Of a stretch of 64,000 bases of DNA, positions 44,360 through 53,580 are shown piece by piece. Source of the stretch: Ochrobactrum sp. BTU1 (GTDB lineage: Bacteria; Pseudomonadota; Alphaproteobacteria; Rhizobiales; Rhizobiaceae); contig CP076354.1 of NCBI GenBank assembly GCA_018798825.1, positions 434,001-498,000 of the forward strand, in the 5' to 3' direction. Below the pieces are notes generated by a model. It was not told the origin of the DNA and made no database searches. It worked only from the letters and a program-made list of their open reading frames with translations. Both the position numbers and the translations under genes were made by a program. Each line of letters begins with the position of its first letter. The stretch's first letter is position 1.

Positions 44360-46246
44360 ATGAGTTCCCCCAAAACTGTTTCTGCCGATTCCGGCGAAAC
44401 GTTCAAAACATTGCGAAATCTCTGGCCCTATATGTGGCCATCTGAACGCCCTGATCTGCGCATGCGCGTGGTTTGGGCGACGTTCTATCTGGTGATTTCC
44501 AAGATCGTTCTGATCCTTGTTCCCTATTTCTTCAAATGGGTGACGAATGCACTGAACGGACAGCTTTCAGCGCCCGATTACATTCCGCTGATCCTTACCG
44601 GCGCGGTCATGCTGGTGCTCGCCTATAATGCGGCCAAGATTATTCAGGCGGGGCTCAATCAGCTTCGCGATGCGCTGTTTGCCAGTGTCGGCCAATATGC
44701 GGTGCGTCAGCTTGCCTATAAAACCTTCGTGCATATGCACCAGCTTTCGCTCCGCTTCCATCTGGAGCGACGCACCGGTGGTCTCTCGCGTGTGATCGAG
44801 CGCGGCACCAAGGGCATTGAAACGATTGTCCGTTTCACGATCCTCAACACGTTGCCGACCATTCTAGAGTTTGCGCTGACGGCGGTGATTTTCGCCTTCG
44901 CCTATGGCTTTTCCTACTTGCTGGTAGTTGCTGCAACCGTATGGGCCTATACGTGGTTCACGATCAAGGCGAGTGACTGGCGCATCAATATTCGTCGCGA
45001 GATGAATGATTCCGACACCGATGCCAACACCAAGGCCATCGATTCGCTACTCAACTTCGAGACGGTCAAATATTTCGGCAATGAGACGATGGAAGCCAAG
45101 CGCTTCGATGCGTCGATGGCGCGCTATGAAGATGCCGCGACAAAAACCTGGACTTCGCTCGGCTGGCTGAACTTTGGTCAGGCTGTGATTTTCGGTGTCG
45201 GTATGGCCATTGTCATGGTGATGTCGGCGCGCGAAGTGCAGGCGGGTACGCAGTCGCTTGGTGACTTCGTATTCATCAACGCGATGTTGATGCAGCTTTC
45301 CATTCCGCTCAACTTCATCGGTTTCATCTATCGTGAAATCCGTCAGGGCCTGACTGACATTGAGCAGATGTTCGACCTTCTCGATGTACAGCAGGAAGTG
45401 CAGGACAAGCCAAGCGCCGAACCGCTTGATGTGGACAAAGGCGCAATCCGCTTCAACGATGTGCATTTCGCCTATGACGCCAACCGTCCGATCCTCAAAG
45501 GTGTCAGCTTTGAAGTGCCGGCGGGTAAGACGGTGGCGATTGTCGGCCCGTCAGGTGCAGGTAAATCCACGATCTCGCGTCTTCTGTTCCGCTTCTATGA
45601 CGTTCAGTCCGGTTCGGTGACGATTGATGGGCAGGATGTGCGCGATGTAACGCAGGAGAGCCTGCGCAAAGTCATCGGTATGGTCCCGCAGGATACTGTG
45701 CTCTTCAATGACACGATAGCCTATAACATTCGTTATGGTCGCACCGATGCGAGCGATCAGGAAGTGGAAAAGGCAGCCGAAATGGCGCAGATTTCCGGCT
45801 TTATCAAACATCTGCCGGAAGGCTATCAGGCGATGGTCGGCGAACGTGGCTTGAAGCTTTCAGGCGGTGAAAAGCAGCGCGTGGCAATTGCTCGTACGAT
45901 CCTAAAAGCTCCACCTATCCTCATTCTGGATGAGGCCACATCGGCACTCGATACAGCGACCGAGCAAGAAATTCAGTCAGCGCTCGATATCGTCAGCCGT
46001 GGCCGCACAACACTGGTGATCGCGCACCGTTTGTCGACGGTTATTGGTGCGGACGAAATCATCGTGCTGAAGGAAGGGCTGATTGCCGAACGTGGTACGC
46101 ATAGGGCGCTTCTGAAGCAGGATGGTCTTTATGCTTCGATGTGGAACCGTCAGCGTGAGGCTGATGAGGCAGAAGAACGCCTGCGTCAGGTCCGCGAAAG
46201 TGACGACATGGGCGTCGTCACGCGTGGTGCGCCTGCTGCTGAGTAA
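44360..46246 (+). CDS. Atm1-type (heavy-metal/Fe-S) ABC transporter, fused permease-ATPase
   Basis: 628-residue half-transporter. Six membrane helices (about 35-330) are followed by an ATPase domain with Walker A GPSGAGKSTISRLLFRFYD, signature LSGGEKQRVAIARTILK and Walker B LILDEATSALDT. The N-terminal part, RMRVVWATFYLVISKIVL and MHQLSLRFHLERRTGGLS, is that of Atm1/HMT1-like exporters of glutathione conjugates or metal-glutathione complexes in alphaproteobacteria. The substrate is not known. It lies 15 nt after the ArsR gene. Confidence 0.93.
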   Translation: MSSPKTVSADSGETFKTLRNLWPYMWPSERPDLRMRVVWATFYLVISKIVLILVPYFFKWVTNALNGQLSAPDYIPLILTGAVMLVLAYNAAKIIQAGLNQLRDALFASVGQYAVRQLAYKTFVHMHQLSLRFHLERRTGGLSRVIERGTKGIETIVRFTILNTLPTILEFALTAVIFAFAYGFSYLLVVAATVWAYTWFTIKASDWRINIRREMNDSDTDANTKAIDSLLNFETVKYFGNETMEAKRFDASMARYEDAATKTWTSLGWLNFGQAVIFGVGMAIVMVMSAREVQAGTQSLGDFVFINAMLMQLSIPLNFIGFIYREIRQGLTDIEQMFDLLDVQQEVQDKPSAEPLDVDKGAIRFNDVHFAYDANRPILKGVSFEVPAGKTVAIVGPSGAGKSTISRLLFRFYDVQSGSVTIDGQDVRDVTQESLRKVIGMVPQDTVLFNDTIAYNIRYGRTDASDQEVEKAAEMAQISGFIKHLPEGYQAMVGERGLKLSGGEKQRVAIARTILKAPPILILDEATSALDTATEQEIQSALDIVSRGRTTLVIAHRLSTVIGADEIIVLKEGLIAERGTHRALLKQDGLYASMWNRQREADEAEERLRQVRESDDMGVVTRGAPAAE

Positions 46247-46556
46247 ATAATCGCTTGTTAAACCAAACACCTGTGACCTTTGCTCATAGGTGTTTGGTCA
46301 GGCCTGAGCGTAGATGAATTTCTCAAAGCTTGATGCTCAGCATTTTAGTGCTTTGGATTAGTATATGATCACGAACCCTGACAGTCGTGAATAAATTGCG
46401 AAATACGTTTCGATTTTAAACGGGATGAGGTAAAACCGGGCCAAGCGTCGCATCGTGCCGTTGATCAGGGGAGATTTTCGGCAAAGCGGTGCGCATATAA
46501 TTCACTAGAACGCATGGTGTGTCGGAGAGACTTGCCGCGTTCCAGAAGGAAAAACG
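46247..46556. other. 310-nt spacer before psd
   Basis: It holds a hairpin after atm1 (46262-46298), a short palindrome CGAAATACGTTTCG (46399-46412), and TATAAT (46496-46501) without a clear -35, probably part of the psd promoter. No coding frame or RNA gene is recognised. Confidence 0.4.
46262..46298. terminator. Hairpin after the Atm1 gene
   Basis: ACCAAACACCT (46262-46272) pairs with AGGTGTTTGGT (46288-46298) around a 15-nt loop. No T-run follows, so it is a possible rather than clear terminator. Confidence 0.45.
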
Positions 46557-47255
46557 ATGAGCCTGTCTGATACCATTCGCAACACTTTCGTGCCGATCCA
46601 TCGTGAAGGTTATCCGTTTATCGCGGGCTTCTTCGTGGTTTCGCTCATTCTGGGCTGGCTGTGGAACCCGCTGTTCTGGATTGGTCTCGTTCTGACCATC
46701 TGGTGCATTTATTTCTACCGCGATCCTGAGCGTGTGACGCCAATCGCCGACGATCTTGTGATCAGCCCGGCTGATGGCAAGGTTTCTTTTGTTGGCCCCG
46801 CAGTGCCGCCAGCGGAACTGGATCTCGGCGCAGAGCCGCTTATGCGCGTGTCTGTGTTCATGAACGTGTTTTCCGTTCACATCAATCGTGCGCCAGTGCG
46901 AGGTCGTATCGAGAAGATCTTTCATCGCCCGGGCAAGTTCCTCAATGCAGAACTTGATAAGGCCAGCACCGAAAACGAGCGCAATTCCGTTCTCATCGAC
47001 AGTTCAAACGGCAAGGTCGGCGTTGTACAAATCGCAGGTCTGGTTGCCCGCCGTATCGTCTGCTGGTCACGCGAAAGCGACAATCTCTCGGTCGGTGAAC
47101 GCTTCGGCCTGATCCGTTTCGGCTCACGCGTTGATGTCTATCTGCCAGCCGGTGCATCGGTTCGCGTTGCTGTCGGCCAAACCGCTGTGGCTGGCGAAAC
47201 GGTTCTTGCTGAATTCGGTAGCGAACGCGTTGAACCTGTGGTGCGGATCGCCTGA
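46557..47255 (+). CDS. psd: Phosphatidylserine decarboxylase
   Basis: Makes phosphatidylethanolamine from phosphatidylserine. The 232-residue protein is the short type; the autocleavage pair is Gly189-Ser190 in [16 protein letters not shown], where Ser becomes the pyruvoyl group. A second conserved block is [18 protein letters not shown]. Two N-terminal hydrophobic stretches anchor it to the membrane. ATG at 46557 with AGAAGGAAA upstream. pssA follows by 4 nt, and the two act in sequence. Confidence 0.95.
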   Translation: MSLSDTIRNTFVPIHREGYPFIAGFFVVSLILGWLWNPLFWIGLVLTIWCIYFYRDPERVTPIADDLVISPADGKVSFVGPAVPPAELDLGAEPLMRVSVFMNVFSVHINRAPVRGRIEKIFHRPGKFLNAELDKASTENERNSVLIDSSNGKVGVVQIAGLVARRIVCWSRESDNLSVGERFGLIRFGSRVDVYLPAGASVRVAVGQTAVAGETVLAEFGSERVEPVVRIA

Positions 47256-47259
47256 GCCG

Positions 47260-48096
47260 ATGGAAACACCATTCCCACCCTTCGAGCCTAATGGCCGCGT
47301 GGATTCATCCCGCGGCCCAAGACTGTCGCAGATTCCTCTGCGCATCGTAATTCCGAACGTCATCACGGTTCTTGCCATCTGTGCAGGCCTGACTGGCATT
47401 CGTCTGGCATTTGAGCACCGCTTTGAACTCGCAGTAACGATGGTGCTGATTGCGGCGTTTCTCGACGGTATTGATGGCCGCGTCGCCCGCATGATGAAAG
47501 GCTCGTCGAAATTCGGTGAGCAGATGGATTCGCTGGCCGATATCGTCAATTTTGGCGTCGCGCCGGCATTGGTGCTTTATGTTTTCGTACTTGATCAGGC
47601 GCGCTCCTTCGGCTGGATTGCGGCTCTGCTTTACGCCATTGCCTGCTGCCTGCGTCTTGCCCGCTTCAACGTGATGCTGGAAGATCCGAACCGCCCTGCA
47701 TGGCAGAGCAATTACTTCATTGGCGTGCCTGCACCAGCAGGCGCCATGTTGGTTCTGTTGCCCGTCTATCTCGGCTTCCTTGGGCTGACACCAAGCAAGG
47801 GGCTGGCTTTCGGTGTTGCGATCTACACAGTTGCCATAGCTTTCCTGCTGGTCAGCCGCTTGCCGGTTTATAACGGCAAGTCCGCCGGTAGCCTCGTGCG
47901 CCGCGACATCGTTATGCCGCTGATCCTCATGGTGGTGATTTATGTGGCATTTCTGATGAGCTTCACATGGCACACACTGACACTGACAGCGCTAGCCTAT
48001 GTTGCCTTTCTGCCGCTTAGTCTGCTGGCATGGAACCGTCGTGAAGCAGCCGATAAGAAGGCCGCTCATGAAAACGAGCCGTCAGAAGACGTCTGA
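47260..48096 (+). CDS. pssA: CDP-diacylglycerol--serine O-phosphatidyltransferase
   Basis: Makes phosphatidylserine, the substrate of psd. The 278-residue membrane protein has the full CDP-alcohol phosphotransferase motif: Asp72-Gly73, Ala76-Arg77, Gly86, Asp90 and Asp94 (DGRVARMMKGSSKFGEQMD). About six membrane helices follow. ATG at 47260; a longer frame overlaps psd and is unlikely. Its 3' end overlaps the convergent P-loop NTPase gene by 15 nt. Confidence 0.95.
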   Translation: METPFPPFEPNGRVDSSRGPRLSQIPLRIVIPNVITVLAICAGLTGIRLAFEHRFELAVTMVLIAAFLDGIDGRVARMMKGSSKFGEQMDSLADIVNFGVAPALVLYVFVLDQARSFGWIAALLYAIACCLRLARFNVMLEDPNRPAWQSNYFIGVPAPAGAMLVLLPVYLGFLGLTPSKGLAFGVAIYTVAIAFLLVSRLPVYNGKSAGSLVRRDIVMPLILMVVIYVAFLMSFTWHTLTLTALAYVAFLPLSLLAWNRREAADKKAAHENEPSEDV

Positions 48097-48639
48097 CGGT
48101 AAGTTTTGGAGAATAAAATTTGCGCGCTTCTGAACCGTTGATTTCGGCAGGAGCGCGATTTCATATCCAAACTGCTGATATGTCTGCTCCATTGCATCGA
48201 ATGTGCGTTTCGCCTCATCGAAGTCCTGTTTGCGCTCGGCGTCCTGGCCAAAAATCTCTGCCCAAGGTGGAGCGAGAAACACCGTTCTGTTATATCGAAT
48301 CGTGGACGCTGTTTGCCGAATGTGTTCAGGCACCGGCAATCCACAAAGCGTGAGATAGCCGATAACATCAGGCACACCGCGATCAAAGAACACCGGTCCT
48401 TCGTTGTTACCGGCAAGATCGTAAGAGCGCATCTCCCACGAAAGCATCAGTTCCGCAAACAAGGAGCGATCTGCCCATGGCAGTGCTTTCCCGCCGATTT
48501 CTACCTGATGCTGAATGATGGCGCGGCCTGCTTCGACACTGCGTGCAAAGCCCCGCTTCTCCAGAGCATCGATGAGTGTGCTTTTGCCTGATCCGGGTCC
48601 GCCACTGATAATGATAAAGCGTTGATAGTCGTGAGACAT
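48082..48639 (-). CDS. P-loop NTPase / AAA-type ATPase (AAA_28-like)
   Basis: 185-residue nucleotide-binding protein with Walker A GGPGSGKSTLIDALEKRG. A middle block reads EGPVFFDRGVPDVIGYLTLCG and a later one IRYNRTVFLAPPWAEIFGQD. The layout resembles small kinases or AAA_28 proteins; no substrate can be named. ATG 48639. Its last 15 coding bases overlap the end of pssA on the other strand, which would make the two 3' ends interfere. Confidence 0.82.
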   Translation of the reverse strand: MSHDYQRFIIISGGPGSGKSTLIDALEKRGFARSVEAGRAIIQHQVEIGGKALPWADRSLFAELMLSWEMRSYDLAGNNEGPVFFDRGVPDVIGYLTLCGLPVPEHIRQTASTIRYNRTVFLAPPWAEIFGQDAERKQDFDEAKRTFDAMEQTYQQFGYEIALLPKSTVQKRANFILQNLPSDVF

Positions 48640-48758
48640 TGGTCCTCCAGTAAAATGGGAATGTGCGCGTGCATAAGCGCGCGAAGGAACAGTCTTGTCT
48701 GGTAGGGGGAAGGTCCGCTTTAAAATGAGCCGGAAAGGTCGGCAGGAGCGGAATATTT

Positions 48759-48861
48759 AGAGCATATCCCGAAAAATGCGAAGCGGTTTTCGGAAAAAGA
48801 TGCGCGTAGAAACAAATAGATAGAGCATTTCCAATGACTCAATCAAAACAGGAAATGCTCT
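48759..48861. repeat. RS-type palindromic repeat (Bru-RS-like), full copy 4
   Basis: 103 nt with AGAGCATATCCC at the left end and GGAAATGCTCT at the right, so the ends are inverted repeats. The internal blocks AAAATGCGAAGCGGTTTTCG and AAACAAATAGATAGAGCAT match copies 1 and 2. It lies between two minus-strand genes in a 272-nt gap. The rest of the gap holds no recognised gene. Confidence 0.8.
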
Positions 48862-48873
48862 AGAAAGGATAAG

Positions 48874-48901
48874 TCCGGCCTTGGCATCGTGCAAGGCCGG
48901 A
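48874..48901 (-). terminator. Hairpin after the SDR gene
   Basis: TCCGGCCTTG (48874-48883) pairs with CAAGGCCGGA (48892-48901). It lies just downstream of the SDR stop (48912) on the minus strand, followed by CTTATCCTTT. Confidence 0.6.
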
Positions 48902-48911
48902 TCTGCAAAAA

Positions 48912-49664
48912 TCAGGACGGCATATGATAGTCGAGGAAGCGATCCTGACGCACATCGTAAAGCTTGCCGGTAACATCAAGGTTCGGATCGGCTAGTTTGA
49001 CGATCTTCTCGGCGACTGACTGTGGTGTTGGCAAAGTTTCCGGATCTTCACCTGGCATTGCCTGCGCACGCATGGCGGTGCGGGTTGCGCCCGGATTAAC
49101 CGAGTTGACTTTGAGCTTCATCTGCTTTGCTTCTTCTGCCCAGCAACGCGCCATCACTTCGACTGCGGCCTTGGAAGCGGCATAAGGGCCCCAGAATGCG
49201 CGGCAGGAGTGAGCAACACCTGATGAGAGCAGAATTGCACGTCCAGCATCAGATGCACGCAGCAGCGGGTCTGTGGTACGGATGAGGCGCCATACGCTGG
49301 TCACGTTGACATTCATAACCTTGTCAAATGTCTTGGCTTCGACATGACCGATGGGGGAAATCGTGCCAAGGACGCCAGCATTTGCAACGAGAATATCGAG
49401 TTTACCCCAGCGCTCATGAATAGAGCCGCCGAGACGATCAATCGCTTCCATATCGGTAATGTCGAGCGGAACGAGCGTCGCGGTGCCACCGATCTTACGA
49501 ATTTCGTCGTCAAGTTCTTCCAAACCGCCAACAGTGCGTGCAACGGCGATCACATGAGCGCCGCGCTTTGCAAGCTCAAGCGAAAGAAAATATCCAATAC
49601 CGCGTGATGCGCCTGTTACCAAGGCGATACGGCCCGTAAGGTCGCCCTTAAGGTCAGTTGTCAT
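48912..49664 (-). CDS. SDR family NAD(P)-dependent oxidoreductase
   Basis: 250-residue short-chain dehydrogenase. The cofactor motif is TGASRGIGYFLSLELAKRG, and the catalytic Tyr/Lys is in WGPYAASKAAVEVM, with Ser in LLSSGVAHS. The layout is YciK-like. Substrate unknown. ATG at 49664 with GGGGG upstream. It follows purF on the same strand with a terminator in the gap, so it is probably transcribed on its own. Confidence 0.9.
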   Translation of the reverse strand: MTTDLKGDLTGRIALVTGASRGIGYFLSLELAKRGAHVIAVARTVGGLEELDDEIRKIGGTATLVPLDITDMEAIDRLGGSIHERWGKLDILVANAGVLGTISPIGHVEAKTFDKVMNVNVTSVWRLIRTTDPLLRASDAGRAILLSSGVAHSCRAFWGPYAASKAAVEVMARCWAEEAKQMKLKVNSVNPGATRTAMRAQAMPGEDPETLPTPQSVAEKIVKLADPNLDVTGKLYDVRQDRFLDYHMPS

Positions 49665-49686
49665 TCTACCCCCAATTTCGTGCAGG

Positions 49687-49717
49687 AACATGAAACAGGC
49701 GGCCTTTGAGCCGCCTG
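49687..49717 (-). terminator. Terminator of purF
   Basis: On the minus strand CAGGCGGC pairs with GCCGCCTG (49710-49717 with 49696-49703) around a 6-nt loop, followed by TTTCATGTT. Confidence 0.75.
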
Positions 49718-49732
49718 CGTGAAGACTATCGA

Positions 49733-51223
49733 TCAGCCGTTAGAAGCGAGAAGCGACAACGTGTGAACGTTGCTTTCGCCTTCCTGATCGACAATACGGG
49801 TTGGATATTCACCCGTGAAGTAGTGATCGGTGAAGGCGGGCGCCTTAGGATCACGAGGTTGTCCACCGACGGCCTGATAAAGTCCATCGATTGACAGAAA
49901 TTCTAGCGAATCTGCACCGATATAGCGGCACATCGCTTCGAGACTATCATACTGGTTTGCCAGCAGCTTATCACCGTCCGGTGTGTCAATGCCATAGAAG
50001 TCTGGATGGAAGATCATCGGGCTTGCAACGCGAATATGCACTTCCTTGGCGCCTGCATCGCGGATCATCTGAACGATCTTGACCGAAGTGGTGCCACGGA
50101 CGATGGAATCATCCACCAGAACAACGCGCTTGCCTTCGATCATCGCACGATTGGCGGAGTGCTTGAGCTTCACGCCAAGTGCACGGATCTGCTGGGTTGG
50201 CTCAATGAAGGTACGACCGACATAGTGATTGCGGATGATACCATATTCAAACGGAATGCCGCTGGCCTGCGCGAAGCCAAGCGCTGCCGGCGTGCCGCCA
50301 TCCGGCACAGGAACAACCACGTCAGCTTCGATTGGCGATTCTTTCGCCAGTTCCATGCCCATGTTCTTGCGCGCAACATAAACGCTGCGACCGCCAACAA
50401 CCGAGTCAGGACGTGCGAAGTAGACATATTCAAACAAGCAAAGGCGTTCCGGTTGCGGATTTTCGGCCTTGATGCAGTCAGTCGTGATCGAACCATCTTT
50501 CTGGATTTCACAGATGATGACTTCGCCGTTTTCCACGTCGCGAATATATTTCGCGCCGATAATGTCGAGAGCACAGGTTTCCGAGCAGAAGATCGGTTTT
50601 CCGTCGAGTTCGCCCATGACGAGGGGACGAATGCCAACCGGGTCGCGCGCCGCAATCAGCTTCGTGCGCGTAAGCGCCAGCATGGCATAACCGCCTTCGA
50701 CCTGACGGATTGCATCGACAAAACGCGCGCTCGAGGAAGCTTGACGCGAACGGGCGATCATGTGCAGCACAACTTCGGTGTCCGATGTTGCCTGGAAAAT
50801 GGCACCGGACGCGATCAGCTGCTTGCGCAGCGTAATGCCATTGGTGAAATTGCCGTTATGCGCAATCGCGATGCCGCCAACTTCCAGCTCTGCGAAAAGT
50901 GGCTGTACATTACGCAGGATCGTTTCGCCGGTGGTGGAATAACGCACATGGCCGATGGCGCGATCGCCGGGCAAACGATTGAGCGTCGAAGCATCGGTGA
51001 AGTGATCTCCAACCAGCCCCATATGGCGCTCCGAATGGAAGCGGCGGTTGTGGTAGGAAACAATACCGGCGGCTTCCTGTCCGCGATGCTGAAGGGCGTG
51101 CAGACCAAGCGCTGTCAGCGCTGCCGCGTCCTCATGGCCGAGAATACCAAATACACCACACTCTTCATGCAACGTATCATCGTCCAGCATAAAGGAAGTT
51201 TCGTCATGCGATTGTTGGAACAT
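49733..51223 (-). CDS. purF: Amidophosphoribosyltransferase
   Basis: First committed step of purine synthesis, PRPP + glutamine to phosphoribosylamine. The 496-residue protein has the Ntn nucleophile Cys22 after a propeptide (LHEECGVFGILGHEDAAAL). The C-terminal phosphoribosyltransferase part has RPDSVVGGRSVYVARKNMG and the PRPP loop VVLVDDSIVRGTTS. ATG 51223 is chosen; a TTG at 51232 adds three residues. Downstream of cvpA, as in many bacteria, with a terminator-like hairpin between. Its product feeds purD. Confidence 0.97.
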   Translation of the reverse strand: MFQQSHDETSFMLDDDTLHEECGVFGILGHEDAAALTALGLHALQHRGQEAAGIVSYHNRRFHSERHMGLVGDHFTDASTLNRLPGDRAIGHVRYSTTGETILRNVQPLFAELEVGGIAIAHNGNFTNGITLRKQLIASGAIFQATSDTEVVLHMIARSRQASSSARFVDAIRQVEGGYAMLALTRTKLIAARDPVGIRPLVMGELDGKPIFCSETCALDIIGAKYIRDVENGEVIICEIQKDGSITTDCIKAENPQPERLCLFEYVYFARPDSVVGGRSVYVARKNMGMELAKESPIEADVVVPVPDGGTPAALGFAQASGIPFEYGIIRNHYVGRTFIEPTQQIRALGVKLKHSANRAMIEGKRVVLVDDSIVRGTTSVKIVQMIRDAGAKEVHIRVASPMIFHPDFYGIDTPDGDKLLANQYDSLEAMCRYIGADSLEFLSIDGLYQAVGGQPRDPKAPAFTDHYFTGEYPTRIVDQEGESNVHTLSLLASNG

Positions 51224-51349
51224 CGTCCGCAAGGCCTTTCGATTGCGGTTTGTTAAAAGCGGTATTTACAGGAAAAGGCGTCACTTTAAAAGCGGTCCGT
51301 TTCACCTGCGTCATTTTCAGCTCTCAATATAAGGATGGATTGAGGCTGA

Positions 51350-51388
51350 AAACAGATGAAACCGGCAGCGCTAGGCATACCGGTTTCA
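51350..51388 (-). terminator. Hairpin after cvpA
   Basis: TGAAACCGG (51357-51365) pairs with CCGGTTTCA (51380-51388) around 14 nt. On the minus strand TCTGTTTTC follows. It lies in the gap between cvpA and purF. Confidence 0.6.
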
Positions 51389-51405
51389 AAAAAGGTGGTT
51401 CAAGA

Positions 51406-52008
51406 TCAGTTTGCAGCCGGTGTATCGTCCGGTACAGGTGCTTCCGTCTGATCGCCTGTCTGGCCACTTGGCTGGCCGGTTGCAGGTGCCTGACCTTCCT
51501 GGCCTGGCTTAAACTGCTTGATGGCCGCTTCTGGGTCCGCAGGCAAAAGATCGATCAGCTGCTGGCCAAAGGAATCAAGCATTGGCTTGGATTTTGCGTT
51601 GCTCACCCATGCAGGTTGGCCGGTTGGCACCAGCCAGTTGAAGAACAACATCGCGACAACAACGAGAAGAACACCGCGTGCAGCGCCGAACAAGAAGCCG
51701 AGCGTCCGATCGAGTGCACCGATGCGACTGTCGATGATGAAATCAGCGATCTTCATGGTGATCAGCGAAACAACGATCAGAACCACGAGGAAAACCGCAC
51801 CGGCGGCTGCAATCTTCGCGATTGTTTCGTTGTTGATATAGGGCTGGAGGTACGGCAGAACCGGCTTATAGAAAAGATACGCAGCGGCGGCGGCTGCGGC
51901 CCATGAGACCAGCGAAAGCACTTCACGCGAAAAACCACGGACCATCGCAAGAACGGCCGAAACCAGCGTTATTCCGAGTAGAATTCCATCAAGTAACGTA
52001 ATCGGCAT
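51406..52008 (-). CDS. cvpA: CvpA family membrane protein
   Basis: 200-residue inner-membrane protein with four hydrophobic helices (first: GILLGITLVSAVLAMVRG). Core signature SREVLSLVSWAAAAAAAYLF and DRTLGFLFGAARGVLLVVV are those of CvpA (colicin V production). The C-terminus is Pro/Gln-rich and disordered. The function is unclear; it is often next to purF, as here, but a direct link to purine synthesis is not shown. Confidence 0.9.
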   Translation of the reverse strand: MPITLLDGILLGITLVSAVLAMVRGFSREVLSLVSWAAAAAAAYLFYKPVLPYLQPYINNETIAKIAAAGAVFLVVLIVVSLITMKIADFIIDSRIGALDRTLGFLFGAARGVLLVVVAMLFFNWLVPTGQPAWVSNAKSKPMLDSFGQQLIDLLPADPEAAIKQFKPGQEGQAPATGQPSGQTGDQTEAPVPDDTPAAN

Positions 52009-52160
52009 TCTGGCCTGTCCTTAATTTATACGCAGCGTGGCTTTTTCGCCTGCGGGGCAGTCAAACTTGGCTGAGCATAACAGCGGAAAGTTGACGAAAC
52101 CTTCCGCTATTAAATCTCATTAAATTCAATGATCTGCAACCTTATGGTCGCAGATGAAAC

Positions 52161-53552
52161 TTACTTCTTACCCGGTCCCGATGCAGCGATACGCGCAACA
52201 AGATCGGGTAGCGCCGTAGTTTCTACGAGGCCGAAGTTGCGGTCTTTCCAGAGTTCGCTGCTTCCGCCCGGCACTACTGATTGCCGGAAACCGAGCTTTT
52301 CGGCTTCCTTCAGTCTCTGTACTGCATGCGAAACCGCACGAACAGCACCAGAAAGGCTGATTTCGCCGAAATAAACACTATCTGCGGGCAGGGCAATACC
52401 TGCAATGGATGAAACAAGCGCCGCAGCCACGGCAATATCCGCCGCTGGCTCACTGATGCGATAGCCACCCGCCACATTGAGATAGACATCATGCTGGCCA
52501 AAACGCACGCCGCAATGTGATTCGAGAACCGCCAAAATCATCGCGAGACGGCTTCCATCCCAGCCCACAACCGCACGGCGCGGTGTACCGAGCGAAGAGG
52601 GGGACACGAGTGCCTGTATCTCGACCAGAACCGGGCGCGTGCCTTCCATGCCTGCAAAAACAGCAGCTCCAGGCGACTTTTCGTTGCGCTCACCAAGGAA
52701 CAGTTCAGAGGGATTGGAGACTTCGCGCAAGCCGCCATCCGACATCTCAAAAACGCCGATTTCATCGGTCGGGCCGAAACGGTTCTTGACCGTGCGTAGA
52801 ATGCGGTACTGGTGTCCGCCTTCACCTTCAAAATAGAGAACGCCATCGACCATGTGTTCAACCACGCGCGGGCCGGCGATCTGCCCTTCTTTGGTGACGT
52901 GGCCAACGAGGACGACCGCAGCACCTGTCTGCTTGGCATAGCGGATCATTGCTTGAGCAGAGGAACGCACCTGCGTCACTGTACCGGGTGCGGAATCTGC
53001 CATGTCAGTCCAGAGCGTCTGGATTGAGTCAATGATAACGAGATCAGGTCGCTTGCCATCAGAAACGGTGGCAAGAATATCTTCGACATTGGTTTCGGCG
53101 GCCAGTTCTACCGAAGAAGACGCAACGCCTAAACGTTGTGCACGCAGACGTATCTGCGCGACGGCTTCTTCGCCGGATACATAGACGATTCGGTGCCCGC
53201 GATTGGCGAGAGCTGCCGCCGCTTGTGTCAACAGCGTTGACTTGCCGATGCCGGGATCGCCACCAATCAGGATAGCCGAACCACGGACGAAGCCACCGCC
53301 AGTTACGCGATCAAGTTCGCTGATGCCGGAAATGATGCGAGGCGCATCTTCGATTTCGCCAGACAAAGATGTGAGGGCAACGGCGCGGCCTTTGCGCTTT
53401 GAAAGCATGGAGCCAGGGCCGGAGCCAATGCCACTATTGGTGCCTTCTTCGACGAGTGTATTCCACTCGCCGCAGCCGTCGCACTTGCCAGCCCAGCGCG
53501 TATGAACTGCGCCACAATTCTGGCAGATGAACTGAATGCGTGCTTTGGCCAT
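52161..53552 (-). CDS. radA: DNA repair protein RadA
   Basis: 463-residue RecA-like branch-migration ATPase. The N-terminal zinc finger reads CQNCGAVHTRWAGKCDGC, Walker A is GGDPGIGKSTLLTQAAAALA, the KNRFG motif is in VKNRFGPTDEIGVF, and the C-terminal Lon-like domain follows. ATG at 53552; a TTG immediately before it would add one residue. It is followed 152 nt later by cvpA; a weak hairpin (52082-52108) lies between. Confidence 0.96.
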   Translation of the reverse strand: MAKARIQFICQNCGAVHTRWAGKCDGCGEWNTLVEEGTNSGIGSGPGSMLSKRKGRAVALTSLSGEIEDAPRIISGISELDRVTGGGFVRGSAILIGGDPGIGKSTLLTQAAAALANRGHRIVYVSGEEAVAQIRLRAQRLGVASSSVELAAETNVEDILATVSDGKRPDLVIIDSIQTLWTDMADSAPGTVTQVRSSAQAMIRYAKQTGAAVVLVGHVTKEGQIAGPRVVEHMVDGVLYFEGEGGHQYRILRTVKNRFGPTDEIGVFEMSDGGLREVSNPSELFLGERNEKSPGAAVFAGMEGTRPVLVEIQALVSPSSLGTPRRAVVGWDGSRLAMILAVLESHCGVRFGQHDVYLNVAGGYRISEPAADIAVAAALVSSIAGIALPADSVYFGEISLSGAVRAVSHAVQRLKEAEKLGFRQSVVPGGSSELWKDRNFGLVETTALPDLVARIAASGPGKK

Positions 53553-53580
53553 CAAGCACGCTCTTTAAGATCGGAAAAAC

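Noticed and set aside
46399..46412. CGAAATACGTTTCG before psd as an operator
   Set aside because: Only 5-bp arms; such short palindromes are expected by chance, and it lies far from the predicted promoter.
50006..51256. Long plus-strand open frame (416 codons) antisense to purF
   Set aside because: It mirrors the well-conserved purF on the other strand; its amino acids show no domain and follow from GC-rich codon usage.
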